33,493 nt of DNA from Bacteroidota bacterium (GTDB taxonomy: Bacteria; Bacteroidota; Bacteroidia; UKL13-3), in assembly GCA_947485745.1 (NCBI GenBank), contig CANKQY010000022.1, positions 1-33,493 of the forward strand. The letters run 5' to 3'. The translations under genes were made by a program, and so were the position numbers. The notes under the pieces were generated by a model. The model was not told the DNA's origin and did not search any database. It saw only the letters and a program-made list of their open reading frames with translations. Below, one piece after another: positions 9,501-16,985 of the stretch; the first letter of the stretch is position 1; every line of letters begins with the position of its first letter.

Positions 9501-11236
9501 AACACCCTTTGAGTAGTTTGATAAAAGTTGTTTCCACCTATAAACCATGAGCTATTTCCTGTGGTTAAAAACACCCCATAAGTTGCGTTTGAACCATTGT
9601 AATAATCATAAATATTATTGCCATACAAGGTGTTGTAAATATTTGGATAATTGGAATTTCCCGCAGAATAAATCGCATAAATAGGAGTGTTTATGGTATC
9701 TTTAATGATACAACTCATGATAAAGTTGTTGCTGTTACCCTCTGTACCCGTGGTTGATGCAAAAGTTACGACCCCAGATGTGAGTGAAGTACTGGCGCCA
9801 TTTACCCTACAATCTGTTAATGTATTGCTTACCGCACCATTGATAAACCTGATGGCAGTGCCCGAACTGCTCAAATTCGAAACATGTATTAAACTTTTTG
9901 TTCCACCCAAAATCTTACCATCTATGGTAAGGTAATCCGTTGTGTTAAAATCAAAGGTGGGAGAGGTTATAGAAATAAACTTAATAGGTGTAACAACATT
10001 TACCCTAGGCCTAATAGTTACATTATTCATAGAACTGCTATACAAGTCCCCAAAATTCAATGGATATGTTTCAACTGTGGGACTATAAGTAGCGTCTAAT
10101 TCTAAAGCCAAATTTCCACTAACCCCTTTTAAGCGAATATCATTGGTTGCACTGCCTATGCTGGTGTAATCGCAGCCTGTAGGGCAAATGGTTTTAACCC
10201 CAGTTAACAAACCTGCATCAGTGGCCTGAGAATCGGCAACAAAATTAATAGGAACACTCCCTTCATTACAAGCAAATACCCTAAAAAAATAAATATTTCC
10301 GGGAAGTAAGTTGGTTAAGGCATATTGGTAACTTAATCCTGTACCATTGGGTGAGTTTGAATTTATTCCCGCTAACAATGAAAAATTAATATTATCTGGC
10401 GACATATATACCTGGTAATAGGTCTCTGTGCTAGTATTATCAACCCAACCCACATTAATTGTTGTTGCGGTAATGTTTGTGAACACCAATGAATCTGGTG
10501 CATTTGGAAGTGTATATTTTGGCGCAAAAGTATAGAGCTGACCGTTAGCAGGTTTTGTATTCAAGGCAGTAAACTCTGTAACAGAATTGGTATCAAAAGG
10601 ATTGTTACTTGTAGATGTTAAACAAAAGAAATTACCAGAACCTGTTGCCGCATTGGTAATGCCTATAGACGCTGTTGGAGATAATAATGCGCCTGCCTCT
10701 GGTGTATAAATATACTCTACTTTACTATCAAATTCCTTAAGTCTTAGTTGAAAAGATATCCCTGGATTTGCTGCAGTGGCGCCCCATCTTGCATTAAGCC
10801 ATTGAACGGTAAATATCCTATATGGTGCTGTACCTGTGGTTTGGTAGGAAATAGATGTGGCGGAATTAAAATTTAGATTGTCCCAAAGTGGCGCCAAAAT
10901 AGGCCTTGGAGATAAGGTTCCAGACCCATTTGTCAAATTGTTTGTAAAACTATTTAGCGTGCTGATCGGTTGACCCAAAGAAACATATCCATTGGTTGAA
11001 ATGGCAGCCGTTGTGTAGGAAACACTGTTGTAAACAAAGTTAAAACCGATAGGAATATTATTCACGTATCCTTCATCCAATGTGCCTGTTATGGTAACAG
11101 AATTGGGTGTTAATAATGGCGTAAAAACTGAACTAGAAGGAGTGTACAAGTAATTCCTCACCGTTTGTGCAAACGATGTATTTATACTCATTAAAAAAAA
11201 GAAAACCCAAAGGATGCGTTTGTAAATTTTTACCAT
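3542..11236 (-). CDS. Giant secreted beta-helix protein with FN3 and Ig-like domains and a T9SS sorting domain
   Basis: A 2564-residue exported protein. Order of parts: signal peptide (1-24, ending SFAQ); an N-terminal beta domain; a fibronectin type III domain at about 245-335; a first right-handed beta-helix region at about 350-1105; a linker; a second beta-helix region at about 1255-1955; an Ig-like domain at about 1970-2058; a TWTG...NW...GNW beta module from about 2060; the LPVTLLLF segment at about 2380-2475 that often precedes T9SS tails; and a sorting domain at about 2482-2564 (VFPNPVNNHF ... PGVYILRLTS ... KLIKE). Each beta-helix half closes with the same type of motif (RSSKTPTDIGAD near 1103, RSLTPDIGAFEF near 1955), pointing to internal duplication. 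No catalytic motif is evident. An adhesin or glycan-binding or glycan-degrading surface role is plausible but unproven. It is transcribed alone after the tandem terminators at 11444-11550. Confidence 0.92.
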   Translation of the reverse strand: MVKIYKRILWVFFFLMSINTSFAQTVRNYLYTPSSSVFTPLLTPNSVTITGTLDEGYVNNIPIGFNFVYNSVSYTTAAISTNGYVSLGQPISTLNSFTNNLTNGSGTLSPRPILAPLWDNLNFNSATSISYQTTGTAPYRIFTVQWLNARWGATAANPGISFQLRLKEFDSKVEYIYTPEAGALLSPTASIGITNAATGSGNFFCLTSTSNNPFDTNSVTEFTALNTKPANGQLYTFAPKYTLPNAPDSLVFTNITATTINVGWVDNTSTETYYQVYMSPDNINFSLLAGINSNSPNGTGLSYQYALTNLLPGNIYFFRVFACNEGSVPINFVADSQATDAGLLTGVKTICPTGCDYTSIGSATNDIRLKGVSGNLALELDATYSPTVETYPLNFGDLYSSSMNNVTIRPRVNVVTPIKFISITSPTFDFNTTDYLTIDGKILGGTKSLIHVSNLSSSGTAIRFINGAVSNTLTDCRVNGASTSLTSGVVTFASTTGTEGNSNNFIMSCIIKDTINTPIYAIYSAGNSNYPNIYNTLYGNNIYDYYNGSNATYGVFLTTGNSSWFIGGNNFYQTTQRVLSFNAAGAIYASSGSGYTIYGNYIGGSEPMCGGSAMNYSGTGYVSLVNMNLPSNITSVIQGNFLQNMNLDLSGSTTTLFGLINGDFLVDANTLGSNLNDNNIVFKSSGTNVTFSPIMVAGGSSYGNIAISSNNISGINIGGTGTVYFRGIHIGVTVPSLSITGNLIGSTDRLHNICDSTNHNLFGVFISPGSATNIITDNTIANLTSPGNQTANRVAGIYISSTGTSSVKNNVVYNLTFGGNSTGVGTNTPNIGILHSSSGPDQVCNGNLVYGLCNTNSIGATSLTGIHYAASTSGINVLSKNFVHSLNSYSSGSSVHYGIYNVNSGVMAVNNMVRLGVDTSGSSINLNHIIAGIVDAGNANNYYHNSVYIGGNSVTVSLNNTYAFYNSTASTGVRNIQNNIFLNARSNASGSGKNYAIFLTTGSLTGLEINYNIYFTPGIGGVMAGIGGTDYTSLPLWRSTLFLDYNSGYGNPNFVLATGNKVNLSMKVMSPTPAEASGILVSEILEDYEGETRSSKTPTDIGADAGNYAGVDIFIPIINLTPITNTSSTSNRTVFAEIKDIGTGVRRSTTLAPRIWYRRTLPTTSSWVSTMGVLVSGNANVGSWSFSIDYTPIGPAALGQQYQYYIVAQDSASTSNISYFPYPGANHSDVSTQINAPTTPLSYRVVGSLPATISVGVGQTYTTLTGTTGVFNAINTGALSGNTVLTIVSDISEPGTVTLNNSGLGGYNLLIKPDNSIRTLSGALVANGYGLITINGANNVTIDGGASQKLLIRNSIGTTPNSGTAPAVHFLNCLNDTLKNCILEGNSNSGAYATLYLTTSSISTQTNGLIIHNNIIRPALNNNTNNPITSVLINSVAGNIHNLTLTSNTIIDFTNYGIYVANAGANIAIGDLLDPSKGNRLIQTKTRGNHYHILLGSGSAYSIGNNAMYSTATSSHTAAVYGIYAYNNINNVQIVDNSFGGANFNRSGAAYLTSGTMIPIVFAGGSNVNSVISGNRIGNIKLTGTAVVFTGIQVFSGTVTVSNNSIGGASQGGFPYDSISVAYAFYGIRNNSSSEIGCNDNKVSNMYNYGTGYSIGISIEAGVANVSNNIISNIITYGTTLTNVDYSCVGIRFSSNGSGNNIENNQIFDLTNQSTTNGITVTGIAIVSSLSNSPVTRNRVYKLLATNLNTATNSPVLRGIYISGSGTNLFANNQIVLMPNIIGTQPRVRGIELATGGGNNTFYFNSIYLGGVSAGPNTSSCFLRNTSSTAAGLTLKNNILYNERSGSGNHYALSTNFATNFTHDFNLFVSPLTAAMVEFGIGTSRTLGSWNSFTGNPVNNIQNIPSQLSSDLFFPNRVNGDLFTNACRVADIGMFVTSVTKDYNNSTRSLTPDIGAFEFTFSSGQAGFLSQPSNVSISCGPIDTAFTIIPDGLGSTFQWQVNKGTGWINVANTGVYTGATTTSLRITGANASMNAYQYRCMFTGACLPVGISNAATLMVSNTSTWTGAVGTNWGTAGNWSCGVIPTSTTDVLIPNVSNLPIISDSARFCQNLNINSSATLTLNNTLSSLSIHGNTTLNGTLVNSNGTIVFSGDSQQNIPGINYINLGINNLNGAVLLGNVNVSGTLRFLRGIISLGNYNLSLTGTSSTTIGSNVLTYVATTGSGTFNIQNIGTGVRTGAVLFPVGSSTNSYNPISITNAGVADEYRARVLNAVYGNYNASNVPTGPLVPINAVNRTWLLTEQTAGGSNLTTTLQWNLADELSGFNRGAAYVSRYVNPTWNPGATQVSGGANPFSLSIGSITNLTPLGVGSGGYLPVTLLLFDGKIAGNNNSLFWKTASEENLSHFVLERSTTSSQFEEIARIGAKGNSQRIESYQFDDIYFWVKTSQESVAYRLKSVDFDGSFTYSKAIVLKHNGLNPMPEPIVFPNPVNNHFSVLFSVQTEGEVSIELTNINGRKIENRTYNITAIGETLIEWENVSELTPGVYILRLTSLDQTVKMIKLIKE

Positions 11237-11443
11237 AATCTACTAAAATTGAACAAGTAAATCTATATAAAAAAAATTAAAACTATATAAAATTTTTTGC
11301 GCAAATAAAAAAAAGAATTTAAACATCTATTTAATCCTAAGCCTTTTCTAGCATTTATACCTCTGTATATCAGATTTTTAAAAATCATCTTTTTATTGGC
11401 CTATTTAAAGAAATTGATCCGTTCTTAGGGACAACTTTAAAAT

Positions 11444-11476
11444 AAAAAAGTGAAGATTTTAGCCTTCACTTTTTTT
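11444..11476 (-). terminator. Distal terminator of the 11603-16809 operon
   Basis: A 12-bp perfect stem (11444-11455 with 11464-11475, built around GTGAAG/CTTCAC) closes an 8-nt loop. The A/T runs on both sides give a U-tract in either direction, so it can act bidirectionally. It is the second of two tandem hairpins after the secreted propeller gene. Confidence 0.8.
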
Positions 11477-11512
11477 GTTATAACCTGTTGAATAGGTATA
11501 AGTAGAAATAAA

Positions 11513-11550
11513 TAAAAAGCACCCTCAGAAATTAGCGGCTGAGGGTGCTT
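11513..11550 (-). terminator. Proximal terminator of the 11603-16809 operon
   Basis: A 12-bp perfect stem (11517-11528 with 11539-11550, core GCACCCTCAG) closes a 10-nt loop. On the minus strand it is followed by TTTTTATT. It lies about 52 bp beyond the stop codon of the 1357-residue secreted protein. Confidence 0.85.
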
Positions 11551-11602
11551 TGGTAGTCTAGTAAAGACTCATACAGCTTCTCCTCCTTGGTTCAGACCGA
11601 AA

Positions 11603-14600
11603 CTACTCTATTTTAATTACTTTGAAAGTTTGCGCTTTTTCATGACTTGCGCTTATTTGTAGGTAGTAAATACCTGCAGGTACCATGCGAAGATCAATTT
11701 GAGTTAAGGGTAAAATGCTGCTTCCTTTTAAAACAGATTTACCCGAATTGTCCATTAATGCAAATCGTAAGCCTTTGTTGTTTGGCGCATCAATATATAA
11801 ATCACCTTGTGTGGGTTGAGGGTATACTTTGATAGATGTTATGGCATCTTCCAATTCAATAATCCTACTTACAGAAAAACTTGATTTGCCGTCCCAATCT
11901 ATTTGGTTCAAACGATAATAAAATATTTTAGACTCACTGCCACTTAAATTCACTTGTCGGTCTTCAAAGGTGTAAGAGCTTTTGAGTGCAGTTGTTCCTT
12001 TACCTTTTACCATTCCAATGCTTGTCCAATCTTTGCTATTGGTAGCGCGTTCAATGATAAAATGTTTGTTGTTTAATTCACTGCCAGTGCTCCACGTGAG
12101 CAATACATAATTGCTATACTTTTGGGCTTCAAAACTGAGGTATTGAACGGGCAACACAATGGTGTTTGCACCAATTGCAAACCCACTAAATCCAGTGGTG
12201 AATGTTGACGTAATAATAGAGTCTTGCGTTCCTGGATATACCGAATAACTTGTACCTGTTCCATACACTCCTGTAGCAATGGTTCCACTAGCAATGTTGT
12301 TGGGTGTTTTAAGGATATTAGCATTTGAAAATTTTTGTCCTGTTATGCTTTTCCATCCATTCAATTCTGCTTCTGTATAAAATAATTTTATTTGATAAGA
12401 TCCAGTTGGATTGTTGTTGCTTGGCGTTACTGTATAGGTTTTACTGGCAATTCTTTTATTCGCAGTGGTATTGCTTCCAAAATTGATAGCCCCAACACCT
12501 GCATTGTCTATACTTACCGTGGTTTGCCCGTAATTGTATGAACTGTTATTGGTTAATACGGCCATTATTTTTCCTGTTGGTGAATAAAAAGTATCGGTTT
12601 CGTTAGGACCAAAATTCAAGCTCCTACTGCTAATGGTTGTTTCTATAGCTGGTAATGAAAAGGTAGTTGAATCAAGGGTTAAAAGATTGCCATTTCCTGC
12701 CAAATCGAGCACAGCATTGGCTGCAATTTGAAGGAATATTTTACCAGCATTTACAGGATTAATAATTAAGGAATAAGCATTTGGTGCTGTTTGTGTAAGT
12801 GTTCCTTTTATGCCATTGGTAATAGTGATGGAACTTGTGTTCAAAACACTTGTTGGCTCACTAACTGTTATATTGGCCACAAAGGGAGCGAATACCTGAG
12901 GCTTGGGCATTTGAATGGCAATGCTTGGAACTTGTGTGTCTATAAAAATGGCATAGTCTTCACTTTCACCATAACTCAACAGTCCGCATGGTGGCGTGGC
13001 AGAGCTGCCAAAATTGGTTACCACTCTCATGCGTATCCATTGGTTTATAATAGGAGGTAATGCCAATATTGAAATACTACAACTTCTCCTATCTGTGCCC
13101 GAACCGATTGTTCCAACCAATTCATTGGCATCGGTGAAAAGTCCGTTATTATTGTAATCAATATATATCTTTTGATTTTGTGGATTGGTATTTCCTGTGG
13201 TAACCCATGCTGTATAGGTTGTTCCAGTTTTCACACTGGTGCCATTGTTACAAGTAAAATCAGTATAACTGGCCACGCCAATGCTAGAAGGGTTATTAAT
13301 GGAATTCAATTCAAATGCCTTTATTCCCATGCCATAACCAGATAGGTTAGTGGTGGTAGTTGAACAACTTGCTGCAGGTAAAGGAGTATATCCAATTGTT
13401 TTGCTTGCTGTAGAAGAACCAGTGGCATTACTTACCATCAATGAAATGGAATAATTACCAGCGTTAGTGATCCTAATTTCTGCTCTATTGCTTAATGAGT
13501 CGGTTCCGTTTAAGTATGTCCTACCGCTTGTTGGTTGTATCATCCATTTGCGCGAAACGGGTGCTTGACTTGAGTGGTCAACCAATATAAAATCAGTTGG
13601 ACAAGCACTCAAAGAATTCGGTTGAACCGTGAATTCTGAGATAGGAGCCAAGGCTGTATTTTTATACAAATTACTTTGCCAAATACCTCTTCCATAGGTT
13701 GAGATATAAAGTCGTTCAATGTTTGCACCATTGCTCAAAATTTCCATATCAGATATTTGAGCCACCAAAGGAAGTCCGGTTGAATAGGGTATCCAATTAA
13801 CTAAACCACTATTTCTGTAATATACTCCAAAAGCAGTGCAGATATACATGGAAGAGTCGTTGGCTTTTTGATCCAATTCAAATTTGATGAGGTTATTGGC
13901 CGGTAGGTTTTTAGTGATGCTTACCCAGGTAAGTCCTTTGTTCATTGATTTGAATAAACGTTGTTGCGTAGTTACCACATAAACTATATTGGAATCTATG
14001 TCACATGTTTCAATTTGTTTAATGGCTTCTGGGCCGAGAAATGGAAAGCTGGTAATTTCCGTGAATAGAGGTGACGCAGCGTTTATGTTTTCTGATTTGT
14101 AAAACTTCCGTGGAGAGAAATAAACGTAAAATGTACCACTACTTGTATTTGCAAAAGCGGCACATTTGTTACCCCATGAGATACTACCTGGTATCGCACT
14201 TATTTTGGTCCAACTCACGCCAGATGCCGGATTTGCTCTAAGGTTGTTGGTTCGCCATACATTGGTATCCAATTCAAACATCACATTGCTATCATTTGGG
14301 TGAACAACATAAATTCCACCTCTTCCATTAATGTTAGCTGTTGCATTTGAGACCAGATTTCTTTTAATGCCACCATTTTCATATACCATGCTGCTGTCAA
14401 ATGCATCAGCAGCAAAATCGTCAAAATGATCTCCTCCTCTTACTGTTGCATAATTTTTATTGATAGACACATCCATACCATTGTCTTGCAGCCCGCCTAA
14501 AATATAATCTTTGGCTAGCTGACTGCTTCCCATTTTGTAAAATTCAGAAGCCGAGAGTCCATCTTCAAAGGTGGTCCATGTGCCACCACCATTGGTGGTT

Positions 14601-15676
14601 CTATCTATACCACCATCATGGTATATAAATAATTTATTGGGGTTAAAGGGCGAGAAAAGGAAACCATGTTTGTCTGCATGAACACCATAGGCCCAATGGG
14701 AGAGAAGTGTGAAACTACTTCCTTGATTGGTAGATTTCCAAACATTAATGGCACCAACATACAGGGTGTTGGCATTGTTGGGGTCAACAATTAATGCCAA
14801 GTTGTATGATTCTTGTCCATCCATGGTATTACCAGTTCCCGAGTATCCTAAAATGTTAGGTGTATCTGCCATTAAGGTAAAGGTGCTTCCGTTATTGGTT
14901 GATTGGTAAAGACCACCAAACGGACTAGTACCACCAGTTCGCCATGCTACACAATATAACTTAGAGGTATCAGAAGGACAAACGGCTAATTTAATGCCTG
15001 CACATGTGATTGCAGGATTGATATTGATTTGCGACCAAGTTTCAGCATTATCGAAACTTCTATAAAAATGTGTATTACTTGCAGCATAAAGAATCTGCGT
15101 GCTTTGCGGTCGGTAGGAGATGTCTCTATAGCTTGTTGTTACCGTTGTTTTTTTGACCCAAGTGCTGCCATTATTAGTGGTCTTATAAATGCCATCTGAA
15201 CATGCAGCAATAATGGTGTTGGTATCTCCGGGTAGGAACACCATTTCAGAAATCATTTTGTTGCCCATACCTGTATTTGAAACAAACCATGATTTTCCGC
15301 CATTGGTAGTTTTGTATACGCCTAATCCGCCTGAGTTATAGTTTGCATCGCCTGTTCCCAAATACATTACCTCTGGGTTAAGGGGGTTTATTAGCAGAGA
15401 AGCGCAGGCCGTTTGCGGCAATAAATCACTCATAGGTTTCCATGTATATCCTTCGTTAGCGCTTTTAAAAACACCACCCGATGCCGTTACTGCAAACAAG
15501 ATATTGCTATCTGTTGGATGATACACCAACATAGAAACTCTACCCATGCCCGTTGTTTGCACACTTGGGTTGCTAGGGAATTTTACAGGTCCGTGTTGGG
15601 TAAAGGTGGCACCGGTTTGAGCCAATAACGCTGAGGAGATAAAGAAAACAAGTAGATAAAGTAGTAATCGGTTCAT
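11603..15676 (-). CDS. Secreted sortilin/BNR-type beta-propeller protein with PKD, GEVED and T9SS sorting domains
   Basis: A 1357-residue exported protein. After a signal peptide (1-20, ending LLAQ) come about 600 residues with repeated Asp-box-like turns (TTNGGKSW, TTNNGSTW, SFDNAETW, STNNGSTF, STNQGSSF, TTNGGGTW, SMNKGLTW), the hallmark of sialidase/VPS10-type propellers. Then follow a PKD-like domain (about 665-760), a GEVED domain (about 830-912, IYIDYNNNGLF ... GESEDYAIF), a bacterial Ig-like domain (about 915-1010), the LPVQYLSFEA segment (about 1170-1270) and a T9SS tail (about 1279-1357, VYPQPTQGDLYI ... PAGIYYLQIS). The tail has YPQP where FPNP is usual. No sialidase catalytic residues were identified, so binding or structural function is more likely than hydrolysis. 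Its start overlaps the stop of the upstream lipoprotein gene by 4 bp (ATGA), implying translational coupling. Confidence 0.9.
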   Translation of the reverse strand: MNRLLLYLLVFFISSALLAQTGATFTQHGPVKFPSNPSVQTTGMGRVSMLVYHPTDSNILFAVTASGGVFKSANEGYTWKPMSDLLPQTACASLLINPLNPEVMYLGTGDANYNSGGLGVYKTTNGGKSWFVSNTGMGNKMISEMVFLPGDTNTIIAACSDGIYKTTNNGSTWVKKTTVTTSYRDISYRPQSTQILYAASNTHFYRSFDNAETWSQININPAITCAGIKLAVCPSDTSKLYCVAWRTGGTSPFGGLYQSTNNGSTFTLMADTPNILGYSGTGNTMDGQESYNLALIVDPNNANTLYVGAINVWKSTNQGSSFTLLSHWAYGVHADKHGFLFSPFNPNKLFIYHDGGIDRTTNGGGTWTTFEDGLSASEFYKMGSSQLAKDYILGGLQDNGMDVSINKNYATVRGGDHFDDFAADAFDSSMVYENGGIKRNLVSNATANINGRGGIYVVHPNDSNVMFELDTNVWRTNNLRANPASGVSWTKISAIPGSISWGNKCAAFANTSSGTFYVYFSPRKFYKSENINAASPLFTEITSFPFLGPEAIKQIETCDIDSNIVYVVTTQQRLFKSMNKGLTWVSITKNLPANNLIKFELDQKANDSSMYICTAFGVYYRNSGLVNWIPYSTGLPLVAQISDMEILSNGANIERLYISTYGRGIWQSNLYKNTALAPISEFTVQPNSLSACPTDFILVDHSSQAPVSRKWMIQPTSGRTYLNGTDSLSNRAEIRITNAGNYSISLMVSNATGSSTASKTIGYTPLPAASCSTTTTNLSGYGMGIKAFELNSINNPSSIGVASYTDFTCNNGTSVKTGTTYTAWVTTGNTNPQNQKIYIDYNNNGLFTDANELVGTIGSGTDRRSCSISILALPPIINQWIRMRVVTNFGSSATPPCGLLSYGESEDYAIFIDTQVPSIAIQMPKPQVFAPFVANITVSEPTSVLNTSSITITNGIKGTLTQTAPNAYSLIINPVNAGKIFLQIAANAVLDLAGNGNLLTLDSTTFSLPAIETTISSRSLNFGPNETDTFYSPTGKIMAVLTNNSSYNYGQTTVSIDNAGVGAINFGSNTTANKRIASKTYTVTPSNNNPTGSYQIKLFYTEAELNGWKSITGQKFSNANILKTPNNIASGTIATGVYGTGTSYSVYPGTQDSIITSTFTTGFSGFAIGANTIVLPVQYLSFEAQKYSNYVLLTWSTGSELNNKHFIIERATNSKDWTSIGMVKGKGTTALKSSYTFEDRQVNLSGSESKIFYYRLNQIDWDGKSSFSVSRIIELEDAITSIKVYPQPTQGDLYIDAPNNKGLRFALMDNSGKSVLKGSSILPLTQIDLRMVPAGIYYLQISASHEKAQTFKVIKIE

Positions 15677-16107
15677 TGTCTGTTTTTCCTTTCTTTTTCA
15701 GATTGTTCTAAAATTTCTGCTGGTGTCATTAACGTCCCATCAGTTTTTACTAAATTTTTATTTCTTTCCATCCAGTTGAGGAATTGTTTGTATTCATATA
15801 CGTATTGAACCGACCTACTTGCCTCTGCTTTTTTTTCTGCTTCCGATTTTTCTTTACCGTAAATGTCTCTGGCTTCTCCGCTGTCTTCCGTGGGTTTTTC
15901 GTGTTTAGACCAATAGGCATTAAATGCCTCAACTGCTTGGTAGTAATTCACCTTTGGATCGTTCATCATTTGTATCCAAGTGGGTATTTCCTGCAAGGTA
16001 TCATGCTTTTTTGTTTCGGTTTGAACCGATACCTGTGATATTCGACTGCAGGAGCATAGGTTTATTGTTAGAAGAAGAGTATGAACCAAGGTATTGGTGG
16101 AACGCAT
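15673..16107 (-). CDS. Small putative lipoprotein, translationally coupled to the secreted propeller gene
   Basis: I take the ATG at 16107 as the start (144 residues) because it gives an Arg-led, hydrophobic leader ending in a lipobox-like LCSC; an upstream ATG at 16194 in the same frame would overlap the preceding gene and put a second hydrophobic stretch ahead. The mature part is highly charged: a segment WIQMMNDPKVNYYQAVEAF plus AYW, then Glu/Lys-rich helix, then QFLNWMERNKNLV. From memory of Bacteroidota secretomes, a WxxMMxDPxxNYYxxxxxF..YW segment often occurs near the N-terminus of large T9SS propeller proteins, so this may be a detached piece of such a protein (inference). It ends with a 4-bp overlap on the 1357-residue gene. 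No enzymatic function can be assigned. Confidence 0.75.
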   Translation of the reverse strand: MRSTNTLVHTLLLTINLCSCSRISQVSVQTETKKHDTLQEIPTWIQMMNDPKVNYYQAVEAFNAYWSKHEKPTEDSGEARDIYGKEKSEAEKKAEASRSVQYVYEYKQFLNWMERNKNLVKTDGTLMTPAEILEQSEKERKNRQ

Positions 16108-16175
16108 GTTATAAATTTTTGTAAATGTATTAAAAACAATTGAAAAGTTCAAAAGAAATAAAATGGGGAGGAAAC

Positions 16176-16721
16176 TTATAAGATTCTCTGCCATAAGTTT
16201 TGTTTAGCCTTGAAGGAAACTATTCCTTTATACAAGTCTATAACAAAGTAATCTATAATATAGGCGTTACTATATGTGATACCATTCAATATTACCTCAT
16301 TTCTAAACCATGTTGGGTCAACGTCAAAATCCCATGAATCATAACCAAGGTAACATTCGATTCTTGGACGGTATTTATCTTGATGAAAAATCAATATTAA
16401 TTTATAGGCAAAATCAGGACTAATATAAATGTTGGAAACTTGCTCTCCCCAATACCGACCTCCATAATAACCGCATCTTTCGTTTATAAAGTTATCCTGA
16501 TATTTAAATATTTCTTCAGTTCGAGATTCAAGATAAAATTTTACAGTGTCTAAACTATTATAAGTAAACGTTAAGGTGTCTAATCCATTATTAGTTATTA
16601 ATGCTTTAAATACGCTGTCCAATGGCACAAATTGCCATGGCTCTTGAGCGGGACAAGGCTTTTTACAACTTAAAATGGAAAGTGTAAAAAGTATTGGGAT
16701 AAGAATTCTTAAACAGGCCAT
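16176..16721 (-). CDS. Hypothetical lipoprotein
   Basis: A 181-residue protein starting at ATG 16721; a GTG at 16727 would add Met-Lys. The leader MACLRILIPILFTLSILSC ends in a lipobox and is followed by KK, so it should be membrane-anchored and probably periplasmic. The mature part shows no family I recognise; it is rich in aromatic residues and short beta-like strands. It lies 16 nt downstream of the 3' end of tRNA-Arg on the same strand and 68 nt upstream of the next lipoprotein start, so it appears to be the first protein-coding gene of a tRNA-led operon. Confidence 0.75.
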   Translation of the reverse strand: MACLRILIPILFTLSILSCKKPCPAQEPWQFVPLDSVFKALITNNGLDTLTFTYNSLDTVKFYLESRTEEIFKYQDNFINERCGYYGGRYWGEQVSNIYISPDFAYKLILIFHQDKYRPRIECYLGYDSWDFDVDPTWFRNEVILNGITYSNAYIIDYFVIDLYKGIVSFKAKQNLWQRIL

Positions 16722-16737
16722 TTTCACTTTAAAAAAG

Positions 16738-16809
16738 TAGTCTCGAGCAGAATCGAACTGCTATCAAATGTTTAGGAAACATCTATTCTATCCATTGAAC
16801 TACGAAACC
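16738..16809 (-). tRNA. tRNA-Arg (anticodon CCU)
   Basis: Read on the minus strand, all four arms fold: a 7-bp acceptor stem with one terminal G-U and an inner U-G pair, a D stem GTTC/GAAT, an anticodon stem GATGT/ACATT around the loop TTCCTAA, a 4-nt variable loop, and a T stem AGCAG/CTGCT with loop TTCGATT. Anticodon CCT lies at 16776-16774. Length is 72 nt with discriminator A; CCA is not encoded. The next gene on this strand starts within 17 nt. Confidence 0.94.
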
Positions 16810-16823
16810 AAGAAATACAAAGG

Positions 16824-16854
16824 CGAAAATAGGCATAATGTCTTACTCTTTCAA
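16824..16854 (-). promoter_or_regulatory. Promoter of tRNA-Arg and probably of the lipoprotein/T9SS operon
   Basis: On the minus strand TTG (16854-16852), a 20-nt spacer and TATTTTCG (16831-16824) match the Bacteroidota form TTG-N19/20-TAnnTTTG with one mismatch. The -7 box ends 14 nt before the tRNA 5' end. Confidence 0.6.
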
Positions 16855-16872
16855 GAAAGATTGTTTTTTGGA

Positions 16873-16917
16873 CAAAAAAACCCTCAATAGGTCGTTTGTA
16901 ACAGACTATTGAGGGTT
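16873..16917 (-). terminator. Terminator of the cold-shock gene
   Basis: A 12-bp stem (16879-16890 with 16906-16917, core CCCTCAATAG) is followed on the minus strand by seven T. A smaller hairpin (16959-16965 with 16971-16977, ACTCCAA/TTGGAGT) sits between the csp stop and this terminator and may shape the 3' UTR. Confidence 0.82.
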
Positions 16918-16985
16918 GGACAATAACGAAAAACCTCTTGGGATAATATTATTATCAAACTCCAAAATTATTGGAGTGAGTGGAA

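Larger units (their letters stand above)
11237..11602. other. Intergenic stretch between two T9SS-protein genes; terminators plus leader
   Basis: No gene is seen. The part next to 11602 contains two rho-independent terminators for the upstream minus-strand operon, annotated separately. The rest must hold the promoter of the giant beta-helix gene, but I found no good TAnnTTTG box. It contains a perfect 14-bp AT palindrome at 11373-11386 (GATTTTTAAAAATC) and long A-runs immediately ahead of the start codon. Confidence 0.5.

Noticed and set aside
16108-16194. Longer start for the small lipoprotein
   Set aside because: It overlaps the upstream lipoprotein gene and hides the better lipobox leader that begins at 16107.
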